A DNA stretch of 64,000 nucleotides from Protea cynaroides (GCA_028583415.1 CM053269.1:41963016-42027015), one strand, 5' to 3'; shown: positions 11,041-25,415, counted from the first letter of the stretch. The notes: generated by a model not told the origin, from the sequence alone. Numbers and translations are program-made.

Positions 11041-12157
11041 TAAGAGGTGGTCTTTTATCCTGCACTTCGATGAGAAGCCTAGTTGTGGGAAACAGATTCT
11101 CTCCCTCTCTGTCTCTCTCTAAATCTTATTATCTGAATTTCTTTTTGTGTTTTCTGGTATTCATTCTGTTCAGTTTTCTAGGTTATAAATGCATTTTGCA
11201 GTTTGTTGGCTTCTGTTTAGTATTGGAAATCATACATACTTTACTTTTAGTTTTGTGGGCCCATTAACTGCGAGCTTGTTATGCTCGTCCAAATCAATGT
11301 TAAAGTGAAGCGCTTTGGAGATTTATTAGGTGAACAACTCAAAACTTAAATAGATAACCTAGTCTTTATCCCTATGTTGCCAGAAAAGCATTATTCCCTA
11401 CCCAAATAATGCCTCAGTCCAAATTCGTACGGGGACTTGAATGATATATTTTGGTGTTCCTTTCTGGTTATTTAAATCTGAACATGAATATGTTAAATTG
11501 TAAACTGATAGAGATAAGTTTTGGTTCTTAACTTACCATATTCTTAATTCATGCACCAGTTGGAACTTGAACAAATATAATGTCATCGACTCATCTAAGA
11601 CAGTAGTACACATGCCAAATTCATGTACTCAATTGAAACTCTTTCCAACCCTTCCATTAAGTTTTTAATGGGAATAGAGTTTTCCTAGGGTCAGCGTTAA
11701 CATAGATTTTGCCATGTTGAATTTGATTTTCCAGTTCAACTTTCTTTGAGTAGTTTTTCTATCAAACATTTGACTTTTGGTCAGAGGATAATGTCCTCAG
11801 AATAAATATTCTTCAATGCGTAAGTTTCACTTGTTTCTACTTTCGGAAGAGGTCATGAATGAACTTTTCTTTGGTTCTCTACTTAATATGTTGATTTAAA
11901 CTTCTTGTTTATGGCATGAATTCTATTTAATAACTAAGCTTTCTTTTTATGTTGTTTTCCTCTCTTTTCTTTTCCCTTTTTATTTATTTATTTTTTTAGG
12001 AGGTGGGAGGGGGTTGATATGATGTTTATTGCTCTCAACTGAAAATCATTATAAGGATGTTTGCATAACTCATTGTATTTCCAAATACAGTTTCCATTTA
12101 ATTTTCCTTATAAACTTTGGTCCTAGGTATATTGAGAAATCTTATCTGTTGATTCAG
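11041..12157 (+). other. F2KP intron sequence, nothing else seen
   Basis: AT-rich sequence with T-rich tracts leading to the acceptor of the exon at 12158. No upstream F2KP exon could be found here or farther left in the window. Confidence 0.5.
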
Positions 12158-12205
12158 GTGAACAATATCAGTGGCTACCTTCCAGGAAGAATTGTTTTTT
12201 TCTTG
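12158..12205 (+). CDS. F2KP: F2KP exon: linker before bisphosphatase domain
   Basis: 48 bp, phase 0 to 0, encodes VNNISGYLPGRIVFFL. Acceptor GATTCAG, donor GTATGT. This is a microexon-sized piece, identified by exact fit to the conserved linker of plant F2KP. Confidence 0.9.
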
Positions 12206-15200
12206 GTATGTTGAAACATAGAAGGCCATGGTGTCAATTATTTCTTCACATTTTGTTGTCTTTGTTTGTTCATTAGCCAAAGAGAGTATAGATCATTTAA
12301 CTGTGAAAATGGCATATGCAGTTGGAATAGTATGATCCTGGAATTCATTGTTCTTTTTTTAACTATTTATTTAAATTATTGTCAGTTGAGTTAATATGAT
12401 CCAGGTATTCATTAACCTGTACCTAGTTGCTTAAATCATTATCCTTCAGGGGATAAGTAGACATTGGGCAGGGGGATAATGGGCATTTATATTTGAAAAA
12501 TCATTTTAGGCTTTGCAAATAGGGAGTACAGCCTTTTTCCTTAATCTAATTAGATCAATTCTTTTTGCGATGCATTCGGACAACCTTGTAAAATGTTTTA
12601 AAAAATCCTTACAGTAACAAGTTTCTATTGGCAATTGTTATATATATATATATATCAGAAAAGAATGAGAGATTAATGATCTCCTCATCCTACCATCTTA
12701 TTTATAATGAAATACTAAAAGGAAAAATTACAATAATATCCCTACTGACAGTAAATAGAGAAGTAATAAAAGAAATAACTATTAAATTACTAAACTACCC
12801 CCATAATTAAATATCAACATTCGCAATACTCCCCTCAAGGTGGTGCATATATATCAGACATGCACAACTTAGATAATAATGGATGAAACTGCTTCCCTCG
12901 GAGTCCTTTGGTAAAGATGTCAACTACTTGATCACTGGAATGAACATATGGAGCACAGATCTGTTTACTATCTAATTTTTCCTTGATAAAGTGATGATCA
13001 ATTTTCACATGTTTGGTCCAATTATGTTGTACTGGATTATGAGCAATACTGATTGTAGCCTTATTGTCACAAAATAACCTCATAGGTTGAATAACCTCAT
13101 AGGTTGGGTAGTATGGATACCTAGATCCTTGAGTAATCCCTGCAACCATAACAACTCACATATTCCTTGAGCCATAGCTCTCAACTCGGCCTCTGCACTA
13201 GAACGGGCTACCATATTCTGTTTCTTGCTGTGTCTAGTAACTAGGTTCCCTTCAATCAATGTACAATATCCTGAGGTAGAATTTCTGTCTGGATTTTCTG
13301 CCCAGTCTGCATTTGTGTAGGCATTAACTCTAAGATGACCTTGAGAAGAGAGTAGAATTCCTCTTCTAGGAGCTTATTTTAGATAGTGCAATATGCAGAG
13401 AACAACATTCATGTAGGAAATATATGGGTCATGCATAAATTAGCTCATCAGACTTACTGCAAAAACAATATCAGTTCAAGTATGGGCCAGGTATATCAAC
13501 TTTTCGATTGTTTTTACTATTCCTTATCAACTGGTGTACCGGTCTTTTCTTGCAGCTTGGTATTAGGATCAATTGGTCTTACAGGGCCGACACCTTAAGA
13601 GACCAGTTTCTGAGAGAAGATCAAGTATGTACTTTTTCTGAGACAAATAGATACCTCTGGTGGAGTGTGCTATCTCAATTTTCCTAGGTCAATGACTTCA
13701 AACTCCTTTTCCAAGAAGATCTTCAGTCGTTTAATTTCTTCATCATCACTACTAGTAACCACATATCATCAACATATACTATGAGAATAGTAATTTTGCC
13801 ATCCCTCTGCTTAGTGAACAATGTGTGATCAACATTGCTTTGTTTGTAGCCTACAGAAGTCATAGCTCTGTGAAGTCTCCCAAACCATGCCCTAGGGGAT
13901 TGCTTAAGTCCATAGAGAGATCGTTTCAGCTTACACACTTTTCCTTCAGTGGCTGATGAGGTAAACCCTGGAGGAACATCAATGTACACTTCCTCAGCTA
14001 ACTCCTCATGAAGAAATGCATTCTTGACGTCCAACAACTGTAGATCCCAATCAAAGTGTATTGCAAGGCTAAAATGACACGGATAGTAATCATTTTTGCT
14101 ACTGGGGCAAAGGTTCTTGATAGTTAATTCCATAAGTCTGTGTGGCTCCACGGGCAACTAATTTGGCCTTGTATCTGTCTACTGATCCATCTTCTTTCTG
14201 CTTTACAGTTAAGATCCTCTTACACCCAACAGTCTTCTTTCTTGGTGGAAGTTCAATTAGGTCCCATGTCTCATTTTTTCTCAGGGCAATCATTTCCTCT
14301 ACCATGGCTTCTTTCCATCTCGCATCTATAACTGCAGAGCCAATATTTGGGAATAAACACAGAAGATAAAATAGAGACAAAAGCAAGATATGGCGGAGAC
14401 AATGATTTATAAGAAACATACTAAGATATAGGATGTTGAGTACAGTACCTAGTGCCTTTATGAAGAGCAATAGGTAAATATGACTCAGAGGAAAGAATAT
14501 TACCAGACGAAAGGATCTCATTTTCTGAAATTGTTTCTGGATCCAGAGTTGATGAAGGGATGTGTGTAGGTGCATTGATGGTGGTGGTCCTTCCCTGCTT
14601 GAGTTTGGTACGGCTGTAGACTTGAAGGCGAAGTGTCTACATGGGAATTTGTTCAACAGAGTGTTCAGGAGAAGGTGATGTAGGCTTAGGAGAAGGTGAT
14701 ATAGGCTTAGGAGAAGACTCAGGAGAAGGAGGTATTGTCTCCCCCTGAAGTAGAAGGGGAGAGGGCATAGGTGTGATAATAGGCCCATCTTCCTGAAGAC
14801 TAGGCTTCCCTTGAAGATGGGACGCTAGGTAGTAAGGGTAGTGCTCATAAAAGCTAACATACATGGAGATAAAAGTGCGGCGGGTTGGAGCGTGGTAACA
14901 TTTATAGCCTTTTTGGTTTGAAGAATATCCCAAGAAAAGACAACGAAAACCACTGTTTTCTAGTTTTCTTGGAGATCGATGATTGCGCACATAGCACACG
15001 CATCCAAAGATCTTAGGAGGAACAGTATGGGAGGCATCATTAAGAAGAAGGTTTAAAGGAGAGTAATGACCCAAGACTGGGGTTGGAACACAGTTGATAA
15101 AGTAAGCTGAAGTAAGGATAGCATCACTCCAATATTGTGGTGGCATATTGCGGGAAAACATCAACACATGGGCCACTTCAAAGAGTGGTGATTCTTTCTT

Positions 15201-18200
15201 TCAACCACCCCATTCTGAGCAAGAGTGGTCTGGTGTAAAATACCATTATCTGCTAGATATTGTTGAAACTCTCCATCAAGATACTCTCTGCCATTGTCAC
15301 TCCTAAGAAGCTTTAAAGAAGTTTGAAACTGAGTCTTAATCATTTGGTGAAACTGACGAAAGCACTAAAAAATTTCACTTTTATTATGCAAAAGATAAAC
15401 CTAAGTAGTTCTAGAATAACAATTTATAAATGTAACAAACCAACAGGGAATAGTAATTGAATTAGTACGGGCTGGACCCCAAACATCAAAATGAACTAAA
15501 TGGAAAGCAATACTACTGCGTTTAAATGATGGACTATACGAAGAATGAGTTTGCTTAGCCAGAATACAAGCTTCGCAAAAAAACTCATCTTATTTACATT
15601 TATTTGCTAAAGAAGGAAAAAGACTTGCTAGAACTTTAAATGAAGGATGCCCGAGCCGCTGGTGCCACTGTTGGAGATCAGAGGATGCCGAATAAAGATG
15701 ATGGATTGGGTTTGGGAAAGCAGAAACTGACTTTGGGATATCTTCCTCAAGCAAGTACAGACCACCCTGCATCTTGCTACATCCAATTGTCCTCTCTGTT
15801 GCTAGATCCTGAAACAGACAATAAGAAGGAAAAAAACCATAACTTTGCAGTTTAAAGCAGAGGTAATACTAGTATACTACTAATAGACATAAGATTAATA
15901 TTGAATTTTGGAACATGAAGAACAGACTGCAAAGCTAGAGAAGGTGTGCATTGAATGGAACCTTTCCCTGATACAGAGGAGAAAGTCCCATCCACCACAC
16001 GAACAGTATTAATTTCATGATTAGGAAAATACTAATGAAATAGGCTATGGTCACCAGTCTTGTGGTCTGTAGCACCAAAGTCAATAATCCAACGATTAGA
16101 GACCATTGAGGCATAGTGTCCATGGAAACAAATACCTGATCGAGCAAGGTTAGAACTTGGAGTGATAGAGGCAGGAGCAGGATTAGACGGCGATCCGGAA
16201 GCAGGATATGGCTGGGGCAAACGACTAAAAGCCTGAAGAATGTGATTATCTTGTTTAGGAGCCGTGGGATCAGCAATTTGATGAGTTTCAGTTTGATGTG
16301 CCTGTGAACCCTTGAAGTTCTTGGTTTTTTGCATATTTTGTCATGTCTCTTTGCAGTAAAGTCTGCTGGTTTACTATGAAGTTTCCAGCATGTGTCTTTA
16401 GTGTGCCAGGGTTTGCCACAATGCTCACATTTTACTGTATCTCTGGAAGCAGTAGGGCCCTTGTATGGTGATGTAGTGGTCTGGAGAGCTGACCTATCAG
16501 GGACAGAAGGTAATAACATGGTTGTTCTTCTTTGGTCTTCAAGTTGAACCATGGCATAGGCCTGCTCAAGACTAGGAAAGGAGTCCTTGCTGAGGATCTA
16601 TGAATGGATAGGATCAAGCTCGATATTCAGTCCTGCCAGAAAGGTATAAACTTTGTATTTTTCTTCCCGCTTCTTAAACAGTGTAGCATCTTCTTCACAC
16701 TTGGCATGTATGGAGTCATAAAAGTCGATGGCCTACCAATGGCTCCTCAACTGAGTATAATATTGAGACACTGTCAACTCTTTTTGGGTAGTTTCATGAA
16801 CCTTTTTTTGTGCATAAATTAAGGCATCATTCTCAACTTGAGAATATGTGTCCTTTGCAGACTTCCAGATCTGTGCAACGGTATCCGATAATAGGTATCC
16901 CTTGGCTATGGTAGGTTGCATGGAATTAAGGAGATATTGCATTACTAAGGAATTCTCAGCATTCCATTTGTTTAGAGTAGCATCTTCAGTAATGAGCTTA
17001 GTTTTAACTCATGTGAGATAGCCAGATAACCCTGGAGTAGTGATAGAAAGTTGCGTGGCACGAAACCACATTAGATAGTTACCACAATCAAGTTTTGTGG
17101 TATTTGTTGGAATGGTGAGATTTTCCATCTTATAAAAATCCGTCCCAGCAAAGGTTACGTCAGAAGACATTGTAATCACAAGAAGAAATAATATTCTAAA
17201 TATGCTGGAAGAAAAAACTGACATCTGGTAATATTTCTTAAGCAACCACACCAGATAAAGTGCAAAAGAATCAATCTCTTTAACAGAGAGGTTGTGTATC
17301 AATCCTCTGGGAGCAAGATACACATCTATAGTAAATTTCGATCTTCATATAGAGGTAGAGAAGAATCGATCTTCAAAAAAATATCCCAGCAACAAGGGAT
17401 ACACGGAAATTTAAGGAAACAAACCTTGGGAAGATACTTAGGTCATAGAGATGAGATTTGAGAGAAAAACAAAGGGTTAGGGTAAGGTTTTAGGGACTGG
17501 TAGGTAGTTTTTGATGTTTTAGGGACTGGTAGGTAGTTTTTGATGTATTAGGAACTGGTAGGTATGTTTTGATAGTTGTAGGAGGGCTGCGGTAGGTCTA
17601 GAAGGGGAACCAGGGGCTGGCGGTAGATCTAGGTAAGTTTGGGATGGGATTTTGGGACTGGCGTGAGTTTTGTAGCAGGTGCTGGTAGCTCTAGGGAGAA
17701 GAAAAAAAACTGGTGGCAGGTTTCTTTGTTGAAGAATGGCTGGCACCAGGAAGGTTAATGGTAGAGGAAGGCTGGTGGCAGGTTTCTTAGGTAGAGGAAG
17801 GCTGGCGGTAGCTTCTAGGAAGAATAGGAGGGCTGGCGGCAGGTTTTTCCATGTAAAGGGTGGCTGGCGGCAGGGTTTAGGGAAGAAGAAAGAAGAGAGG
17901 AGAAGAGAGGTGGTGCAGTAGAGCTAGGTTAGCTCTGATACCATATAGAATCAGAAAAGAATGGGAGAATTTATGATCTCCTCATCCCATAGTTCGAAAT
18001 CTCGGTTCTCGAGGGTGTCTCGACCCTTGAGAAAACCGAGATTACCGAGATTACCGAGATCTCGGTGGCGAGAACCTGCCGAAACTCCCAAAGGGTAAAA
18101 ATGGGAGTTTCGACGGGTTTTTTTTATGGTTTAAGCCATTTTTTGCTGTTTAAGTCCATTTTAGAGCCATTTTAAGGCTATATATTGCAGGAAAATACTT

Positions 18201-21200
18201 ATTCAACATATATAAACACATTTGAAGCATAAAAAGTAATCACATTATCGAAAAATCATACATTCATAAATCATAAATCCCACAAAATAACATAATTTAC
18301 AAGTACTCATTATATGAAAGACTTAAATACTCAAAATGAAATAATACATTCCCATTAGTCCATCTCAATGTCTAATCATATGTAGAGTGGCGTGCAGGTT
18401 CCATCTGATCAGATTGACTTTGTTGAAGAAAATATATCTCGGTCTGATAAACAAAATCCTGCCACGACATCCTTCGGCTATAGAAGGTCTGGTAGTCTTC
18501 CACATATTTCTCATACATATGATCTGGGAAGTTTCTAAAAATACCCAACCTTGGATACGATTCACTATAATGTGGAGTAAAGTGAGCATATATTGGTTGG
18601 TGTAGGGCGTGGTTCTTTGCAAATTTGGGATCTGAAAATAGACCGTCCACAAAGTTTGAGCCGGTCCGTGATGTAGCATTACTAGTATCAGCGAAATAAT
18701 CATATGCACTTCCCATCATGCGGTCATCATCACCGGAATAAGAACCGTACGCCGAAGTGGTGCCAAATCCATGAGCACTCCACTGCCCCTGCTCCTGTCC
18801 ACTGCTACCCTCAATGCTCAATCCTCCAAAACTTGTAGACATGCTATCAATTTCAACATCAGGCATAATATCAGGATCTGGAACGATGTCAAAGAAACGA
18901 TCTTCTTCTTCTTCCATTGGTTGCAAAGGGCGTTCCCGTTGACGAGACCTACGCGTATACCCAGTCATAGGCCGTGATGAAGATGCGCGTCCACCATGAT
19001 CCGGATCCCGCAGTGTGTGTATTACCTGACTCTCACCGGTCCATCTAATAATGGGTACAGTCGGTCTAGGATCACCACCACCACCCTCATCACCACCACC
19101 ACCCACATCACCACCACCACTACCATCATCACCACTACTATCAGAAGTTGACCAGCCAGTTTGTTCCATTGTATCATCATCGCCTTCTGAGTTACTACCA
19201 GTACCAACTGGGGGTCAAACGGTCTAGCGATCGCACGTGTACACGACCCTCATCCGAGGACATAAACCGCTCGAGATTATAACCCATCGGAGCGGATACG
19301 TGGGGTCGGGCATCCCACTAGGCTCATCCATCACCGGAACTGCTCTCGTCTCTCACCCATTCCACATAGGGATCCTCTTCATCCGAAGATAGTTGGAAGA
19401 CGTCGGCTAGCTCGATCGGCTCTTGTTCATTTCTTTGTTTAAATTTCAAGCATTGTACCCTCAGTCTCATGTTGTAATGGGCGTAGACCAAGTCATTTAG
19501 CCGTTGAGAGCCCAATTTATTCCGCCTCTTTGAATGGATAAGGGAGAAAGTACTCCAATTTCGCTCACACCCAGATGCGGAACATGTCCAAGATAGGACT
19601 TTAATTGCAATTCTCCTCAACTCGGATGCATTCTCGCCATACAACAACCACCACTCAGCTGCACAAGATGAAGAACACATTTTAATACACATATTAAATA
19701 AGATATGTTACTTGAAAATTTCAATTTCCATAATTTCATACCGGGATCGGTCTTATCTCGTCCAGCTATCGTGCGGGGAGTTCCAAAACTCCCAAGAGCA
19801 TCTCTGAACGTTTTCATCTACACCCATTTCAAAATTTATAACCATTAGCCATTGTAATATGTGGATATTCAAATAATTCAGCACTTAAACCATATAACTC
19901 ACCTCCAGATTGACCGGGCTTGATACAGGATAATCTGGCACCAATTTTGCCACAACATCTTTTACCGCACCGATAAGGTCAGAATTGAGCCCAAGCACAT
20001 GTGAATATTGGTACTTGGGGTTCAAATAGTATGCTGCAAAATATGAGTCGCCAGATTAAAATAGAGTACCAATTATTAAGTGGAACTAAATTAAAAACAT
20101 TATTAAATATACTCATCAGCCTTATGCAATGGGTGCATCAGCTGACTCTCCCATCAATCTTTGATAATCTTCACAAAATGTTTGTTTCCACGTGGAAGCA
20201 CAGTTTTTATACGATCCTTCAACATATCCATGGCAGCATATAAATGTGGCATGGTGGGCTGGAATGTTGTATCCACTAATCTCAGCACCTTCACCACTGG
20301 CTCCAGAATTTTGACTACATCCTTCAGTGTTCTCCAAAATTCCTCTGAAGCTATAGTAGTCTGTGCTTGAACCCCTCCAGGAGAGCTGGACTCCCTCCAC
20401 CCAAACCAGTCCTCAGAAGCAAACATCGATCTGAGGCCTACCATCTTTGCCTGAAAGCTCTTTAGGGCTATGTAGTTGGTAGCAAATCTAGTAATGCCGG
20501 GTCTTACCAAGTCCCCTCCACATTTCTCCCTCAGCAAGTTTAAAGAATAGCTATGGTTGTATACAAATGTTGTCACCTGGCGTGCTTGTTCAACCACTTG
20601 CTTTACTTTTGAATCTTGCCCATGTCCTTCAACATCAAGTCAATGCAATGGGCAGCACATGGAGTCCAAAAAAGGTTATAGTTAGCCATCATCATCTCTC
20701 CTGCCTTCTTGTAGTTGCTGCCATTGTCTGTCACAATTTGCACCACATTTGATGCACCAACTTCATCCACCACTGTCTGTAGCAATCCATAGATGTAGTT
20801 AGCATCTTTTGTGTATGCAGATGCATCCACAGACTTCAAGAATGATGTCTTCCCATCACTGTAGACCATGAAGTTGATGATGGACTTTCTAGTAGGACCA
20901 GTCCAACCATCACACATTATAGTGACCCCATATGCACCCCAATTATTCTTTAACCCTTTTATCCATACTTCTAACTCTTTTTTAATTCTTGGGAGATAGA
21001 CATTCATCACTTCATATGGAGTGGGGGCTTTAACACCAGGACCAGCCTGAGCAACTGCATCAAAGAAAGGCTGATAGTATGGGCCACTACTGGCATTTGC
21101 TGGGATACTATTATAGATAGACCACCTAGCAAAGGCATCCCCAATAAATTCTTTTGTACCTTTCCAATTCCACATACTCTTCAATCTCTTCTGTTTGGCG

Positions 21201-24200
21201 CCAGCCTTTCTAAAAACTGCTGGATCCTGCTGTAGAATCTCTACATAATCCTCATCCCTAGCAGTAGGTGGTGGTGCCTGGGGTTGTGCTCTAGTACTTT
21301 TTGATCTTCTAAACATAGAAGCCAACCTTCCCTTACTCTGTATTTGTGGTTCTTCGGGCTGCTGAAATGATCTACTACCACCTGCCCCTAAGGCTCTTTG
21401 CCTCAACCTTTCCATTTCCATGTCATGGCTGACTTTACTAGCCATTGTTGCCCGTCTCAGATCTCTGGCTTCTTCCTCAGTCAAACCCCTAGTATCTAGA
21501 CCATCATCATCTGAACTATCATCATCCAAACCACGCGACCGTATCCTCGTTTTGCTTCCTCAAATTGTTGTTTATTTTTTTTTCTTTCTCTGCCCTTCTC
21601 TGCTGGCCTCCCTTCATCTGTGCAGCTATGGCCCTGGTAATCTCCACAGGAACTATAGGACACTTTGCCACATCTGTAGAAGTCCCACTCAAGTGTTGCT
21701 TAAGTCTGGTAATCCCACCAGACATGAGCTTCTTCCCACAGAATTTGCATTGGGTCTTCTTTCTATCACCGTCAATGGCGGTACAATACTGCCAAGCCAT
21801 GTCAGTACGACCAGCATCACTACCTCCTTCACGAGAACCCGAAGCAGCCATAATATTTAGAACGAGACACTGTTACAAGAGATGATAAATAGAGAAATTT
21901 AAATCAATAGATTTACATTAATAAAACTTAAAATTGATAAACATAAAAACATGAAATATGCGAATACAACTCAAAATACATTGAAATTACTTTTCAAAAT
22001 TTTAAAACTATGTTACAAGAAAACAAAATATTTTTCCTAATTTTTCATAATTATTTAGATATTATTAATAATTTTGGATATTAAACAAAAAATAATTTAT
22101 TTTTTGAAAAATATAATCCAACAACATGAAACCGTAGATTGGTCAATGATGTTCAACATATGTTATTTTGAACACCAATAGATAAATATTAATATTTTTT
22201 TACTAATTTTTTATTGCTGAAAAATAAGATTTATTAATAAAAAATTCATAAAAATAAAAATATGTACAGAAAAAAAAAACTGAAACCGTGACCGCGTAGA
22301 TCGGCCAACAATGTTCAACATATATTATTTTGAACACCAGTAGATAAGTATTAATATTTTTTTATTAATTTTTATTGCTGAAAAATAGGATTTATTAATA
22401 TAAAATTCATAAAAATAAAAATATGTACAGAAAAAAAAACTGAAACCGTGACCGCGTAGATCGGCCAACGATGTTCAACATATATTATTTTGAACACCAG
22501 TAGATAAGTATTAATATTTTTTTTATTAATTTTTTATTGCTGGAAAATAGGATTTATTAATAAAAAATTCATAAAAATAAAAATATGTACAGAAAAAAAA
22601 ACTGAAACCGTGACCGCGTAGATCGGCCAACGGTTTCAACAACATATATTATTTTGAAAGTAAATTGATTAATATTTAAGAAATGTATTTTTTAATTTTT
22701 TTAAACAAAAAATAAAATAAATATATATATATACAGGAAAAAAAAATGAAACCGTGGCCGCGTAGATCGGCCAACGGTGTTCATCATATAATATTTTCAA
22801 TACCATCTAATTAATATTTATCATATTTTTTTTTAATTTTTAATTGCTGGAAAATACATTTTTTTAACAGAAAATCAAAATAAAAAATATATATGCAAGA
22901 AAATAATTTTGAAAGGATAAGGTTGTAGATCGGCCTAATGACTCTCACATATATAAATTTCATGATGAACCAACATGTATTGAACATATTCATGTAAAAA
23001 AGTAAGTTTTAGGGGAAAAAAACCATACCTCAAACCTTAGATTTGCAAAGAATATGTCAAAATGAGCCTCCAACAACAGTTTGATGGAGAGATTTGCAAA
23101 GAACAGAGGTTTTCGAACCTTAGATGCAAGGTTGGAGAAGAAGGAATGGAGGAGGAGAAGAAAACAGAATGGAATTTAGAAGAAAATTGAGTCTCGGTCG
23201 AGATCTCGACCGAGACTCTTATATAAGCTTTGGACCAGTTCGAAACTGGTCGAAACCAGTCGAGAACCAGTCGAGAACTGGTCGAGACTGGTCGAGACCC
23301 AGTTTCGACTAGTAATCTCGTCTCGACCCTGTCGAGACCACCGAGACCTTCTCGGTCGAGTTTTAAAACCATGCCTCATCCTACCATCTTATTTATAATG
23401 AAATACCAAAGGCAGAATTACAATAATATCCTTACTTACAATAAAAAGAGAAGAAATAAAAGAAATAACAGCTCAATTACTAAACTACCCCCCAAAACTA
23501 AATATCGACATTCACAACACCGTTACATCGCATTACTAAGCTGGCAGCTTAAAATTGAAGCTTTACTTTGGCTGGTATAGTAATTGTTTTTGCAATTTTT
23601 ATTTTCTATGGATCTAGTTCCATTTTTATTCTTGAAAATTCTCATCTCTTTTCTGGGGCAAAATGAACTGTTGATTTGTTTGCAGGTAAACACACATCTC
23701 ACACCCCGGCCAATATTGCTTACTCGACATGGAGAGAGTCGAGATAATGTTAGAGGCAGAATTGGGGGTGATAATGTCTTGAGGTATGGCTCTCTAATCT
23801 GGATTTAGACCAGTACTTATCGTCAAACAGGCTTCAGTTTCTTTCCTTCCACAAAGTCTGATAGAAGGGATTCCGTATCACATGCTTTTGGGCAGGAATC
23901 AATAGTAGTCCATTACGCTCTGTTTGTTTGTCAGGAAAATGAGAAGGAAAGGGAAAAAGGAAAAGGAAAGAAGAAGTATCTTTTTTTCTTCCTCTTCTCT
24001 CGTTTTCCTGCCAAACAAACATTGCCTCGGTGAAAATATATTTCAGATGAGAGGGGGGGATAGAGCCATGTCCAAACAGCCTTAAATAATAAGTTTGCAT
24101 AAGAACATTCACATCACAACTGAAGAACAATCAATCGAAAGTATCCTTGTAACTTAAGTAGCATCTGCTAGCCAAAGAAAACCTCTTCTCTTCTATGTTT

Positions 24201-25344
24201 CCCACATTAGAAGACAGAACCCAAGCAAAGACACATTGTTGGGGGAGTTTTACTTTTCCAGATGCATGCCCTATCACCAAGTACTCAATCTTCCTCACAA
24301 TGTAAGAAACAAGCTGTCACTGGGAACTCACCTTTGACTGTGTCTCTTTTCTGGATTCTGGAAGAGAGATTAATCAAGACATTCTGTAATCTCCGAAGGA
24401 GATCATATTGTTCAATCTAAAATGCCAAGAGATTTCTTCCAAGGACTGGAACCCAAATATAGCACATGCTTAGAGACCTGATTCTTTTATTTTTATTTTT
24501 ATTCACCAATAAATTTTTAGAGGCTAATGAAATGTACAGATTTTGTAAAGCTCAAAACTCAAAGCTTTCTTAACTCTTAAGTATCAATCTTGTTTTCCCC
24601 TTTCACATTCACAACTTTCTTGATTTCAATTGTTGCAACAGATCCACTTGATAGTTTCCATGGTTACCTCTTGAAATGCCCACTTAATTGGACAACATGG
24701 TGAATGAACAGTAAAGCCAAATTGAACCAGAAACCTGAAAAACAATTGAAGGTTCTTTCAAATGGCTAACTCAGGCAGGCTGGTGCAAGTTTTCCAAAAC
24801 CAAGGGTAATGTAGATAGGTTCCATCACAAGTATTCAGGCTGCCACAAGCCCAAACCAAGCCTAAAGCCTAGTCTAATGGGTTAATAAGTATCCTATTGG
24901 GTTATATGGGTTATGGGTTAGGACTTTTTATGTTTACTTTTGTATTGGGCCTATTTTGAAGCCCACGTATGGGTGATAAGCGGTCCATACGAATTACAAA
25001 GTCTAAGTCATTAGTAGAGTCTAAGAGTCATTAGTGGAGTTAGTTTCATTGAGAGTGGATACCTTGAAAATGTAAAGGTTAATGTAGATAGGTTCCAGCA
25101 CAAGTATTCACGCTGCAACAAACCCAAACCAAGCCTAAAGCCTAGTCTCCCCTACATGCAACAGGCAATTCTCCCTAATCATCCCAGGTATGCTGACCGC
25201 ACCAATTATCAAACTCCTTAGGATCTTCATTTTCTGAAGGACTCCAATTTTTGAATGCCACCTGTCCTAAGTGAACCATGTCAATTTGACTGCTTCTCAA
25301 GACCTCAACCCCTTCTGAATGGATTTTGCCAAAAATAAAAAATA

Positions 25345-25415
<71 letters not shown>

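Larger units (their letters stand above)
17988..23373 (-). mobile_element. hAT DNA transposon inserted in a Copia LTR
   Basis: 5,386 bp bounded by the perfect 8 bp duplication CCTCATCC and by terminal inverted repeats that start CATAGTTCGAAA on the left and CATGGTTTTAAAA (complement) on the right. Both subterminal regions are full of TCTCG/CGAGA motifs, the usual transposase-binding style of hAT ends. The transposase gene is on the minus strand with BED zinc finger, DUF659 and hAT dimerisation parts in order. A tandem array of about 160 bp units lies between the promoter-side end and the gene. Transposase frames carry a nonsense codon and shifts, so this copy is probably not autonomous now. 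Confidence 0.92.
12640..23519 (-). mobile_element. Ty1/Copia retrotransposon C in F2KP intron, split by a hAT element
   Basis: Both LTRs, purine tract, RNase H, reverse transcriptase, integrase, protease, gag and primer binding site are present on the minus strand. Without the hAT insertion (17988-23373 plus one TSD copy) the element is about 5.5 kb, normal for Copia. Its right LTR is cut in two by the hAT transposon. The intron without both elements would be about 600 bp. Many stops and shifts make it inactive. Left LTR start is approximate because it begins in a short TA repeat. Confidence 0.88.

Noticed and set aside
11007..11267. Hydrophobic 86-codon frame before the F2KP exon as an upstream exon
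   Set aside because: Does not match F2KP kinase or linker and overlaps the end of a Gypsy LTR fragment.
14140..14369. Plus-strand open frames opposite Copia RT
   Set aside because: Shadow of the minus-strand reverse transcriptase.
12640..23519. Target duplication TGTTA/CGTTA for Copia element C
   Set aside because: Left end lies in a TA repeat so the boundary is unsure, and the two copies differ.
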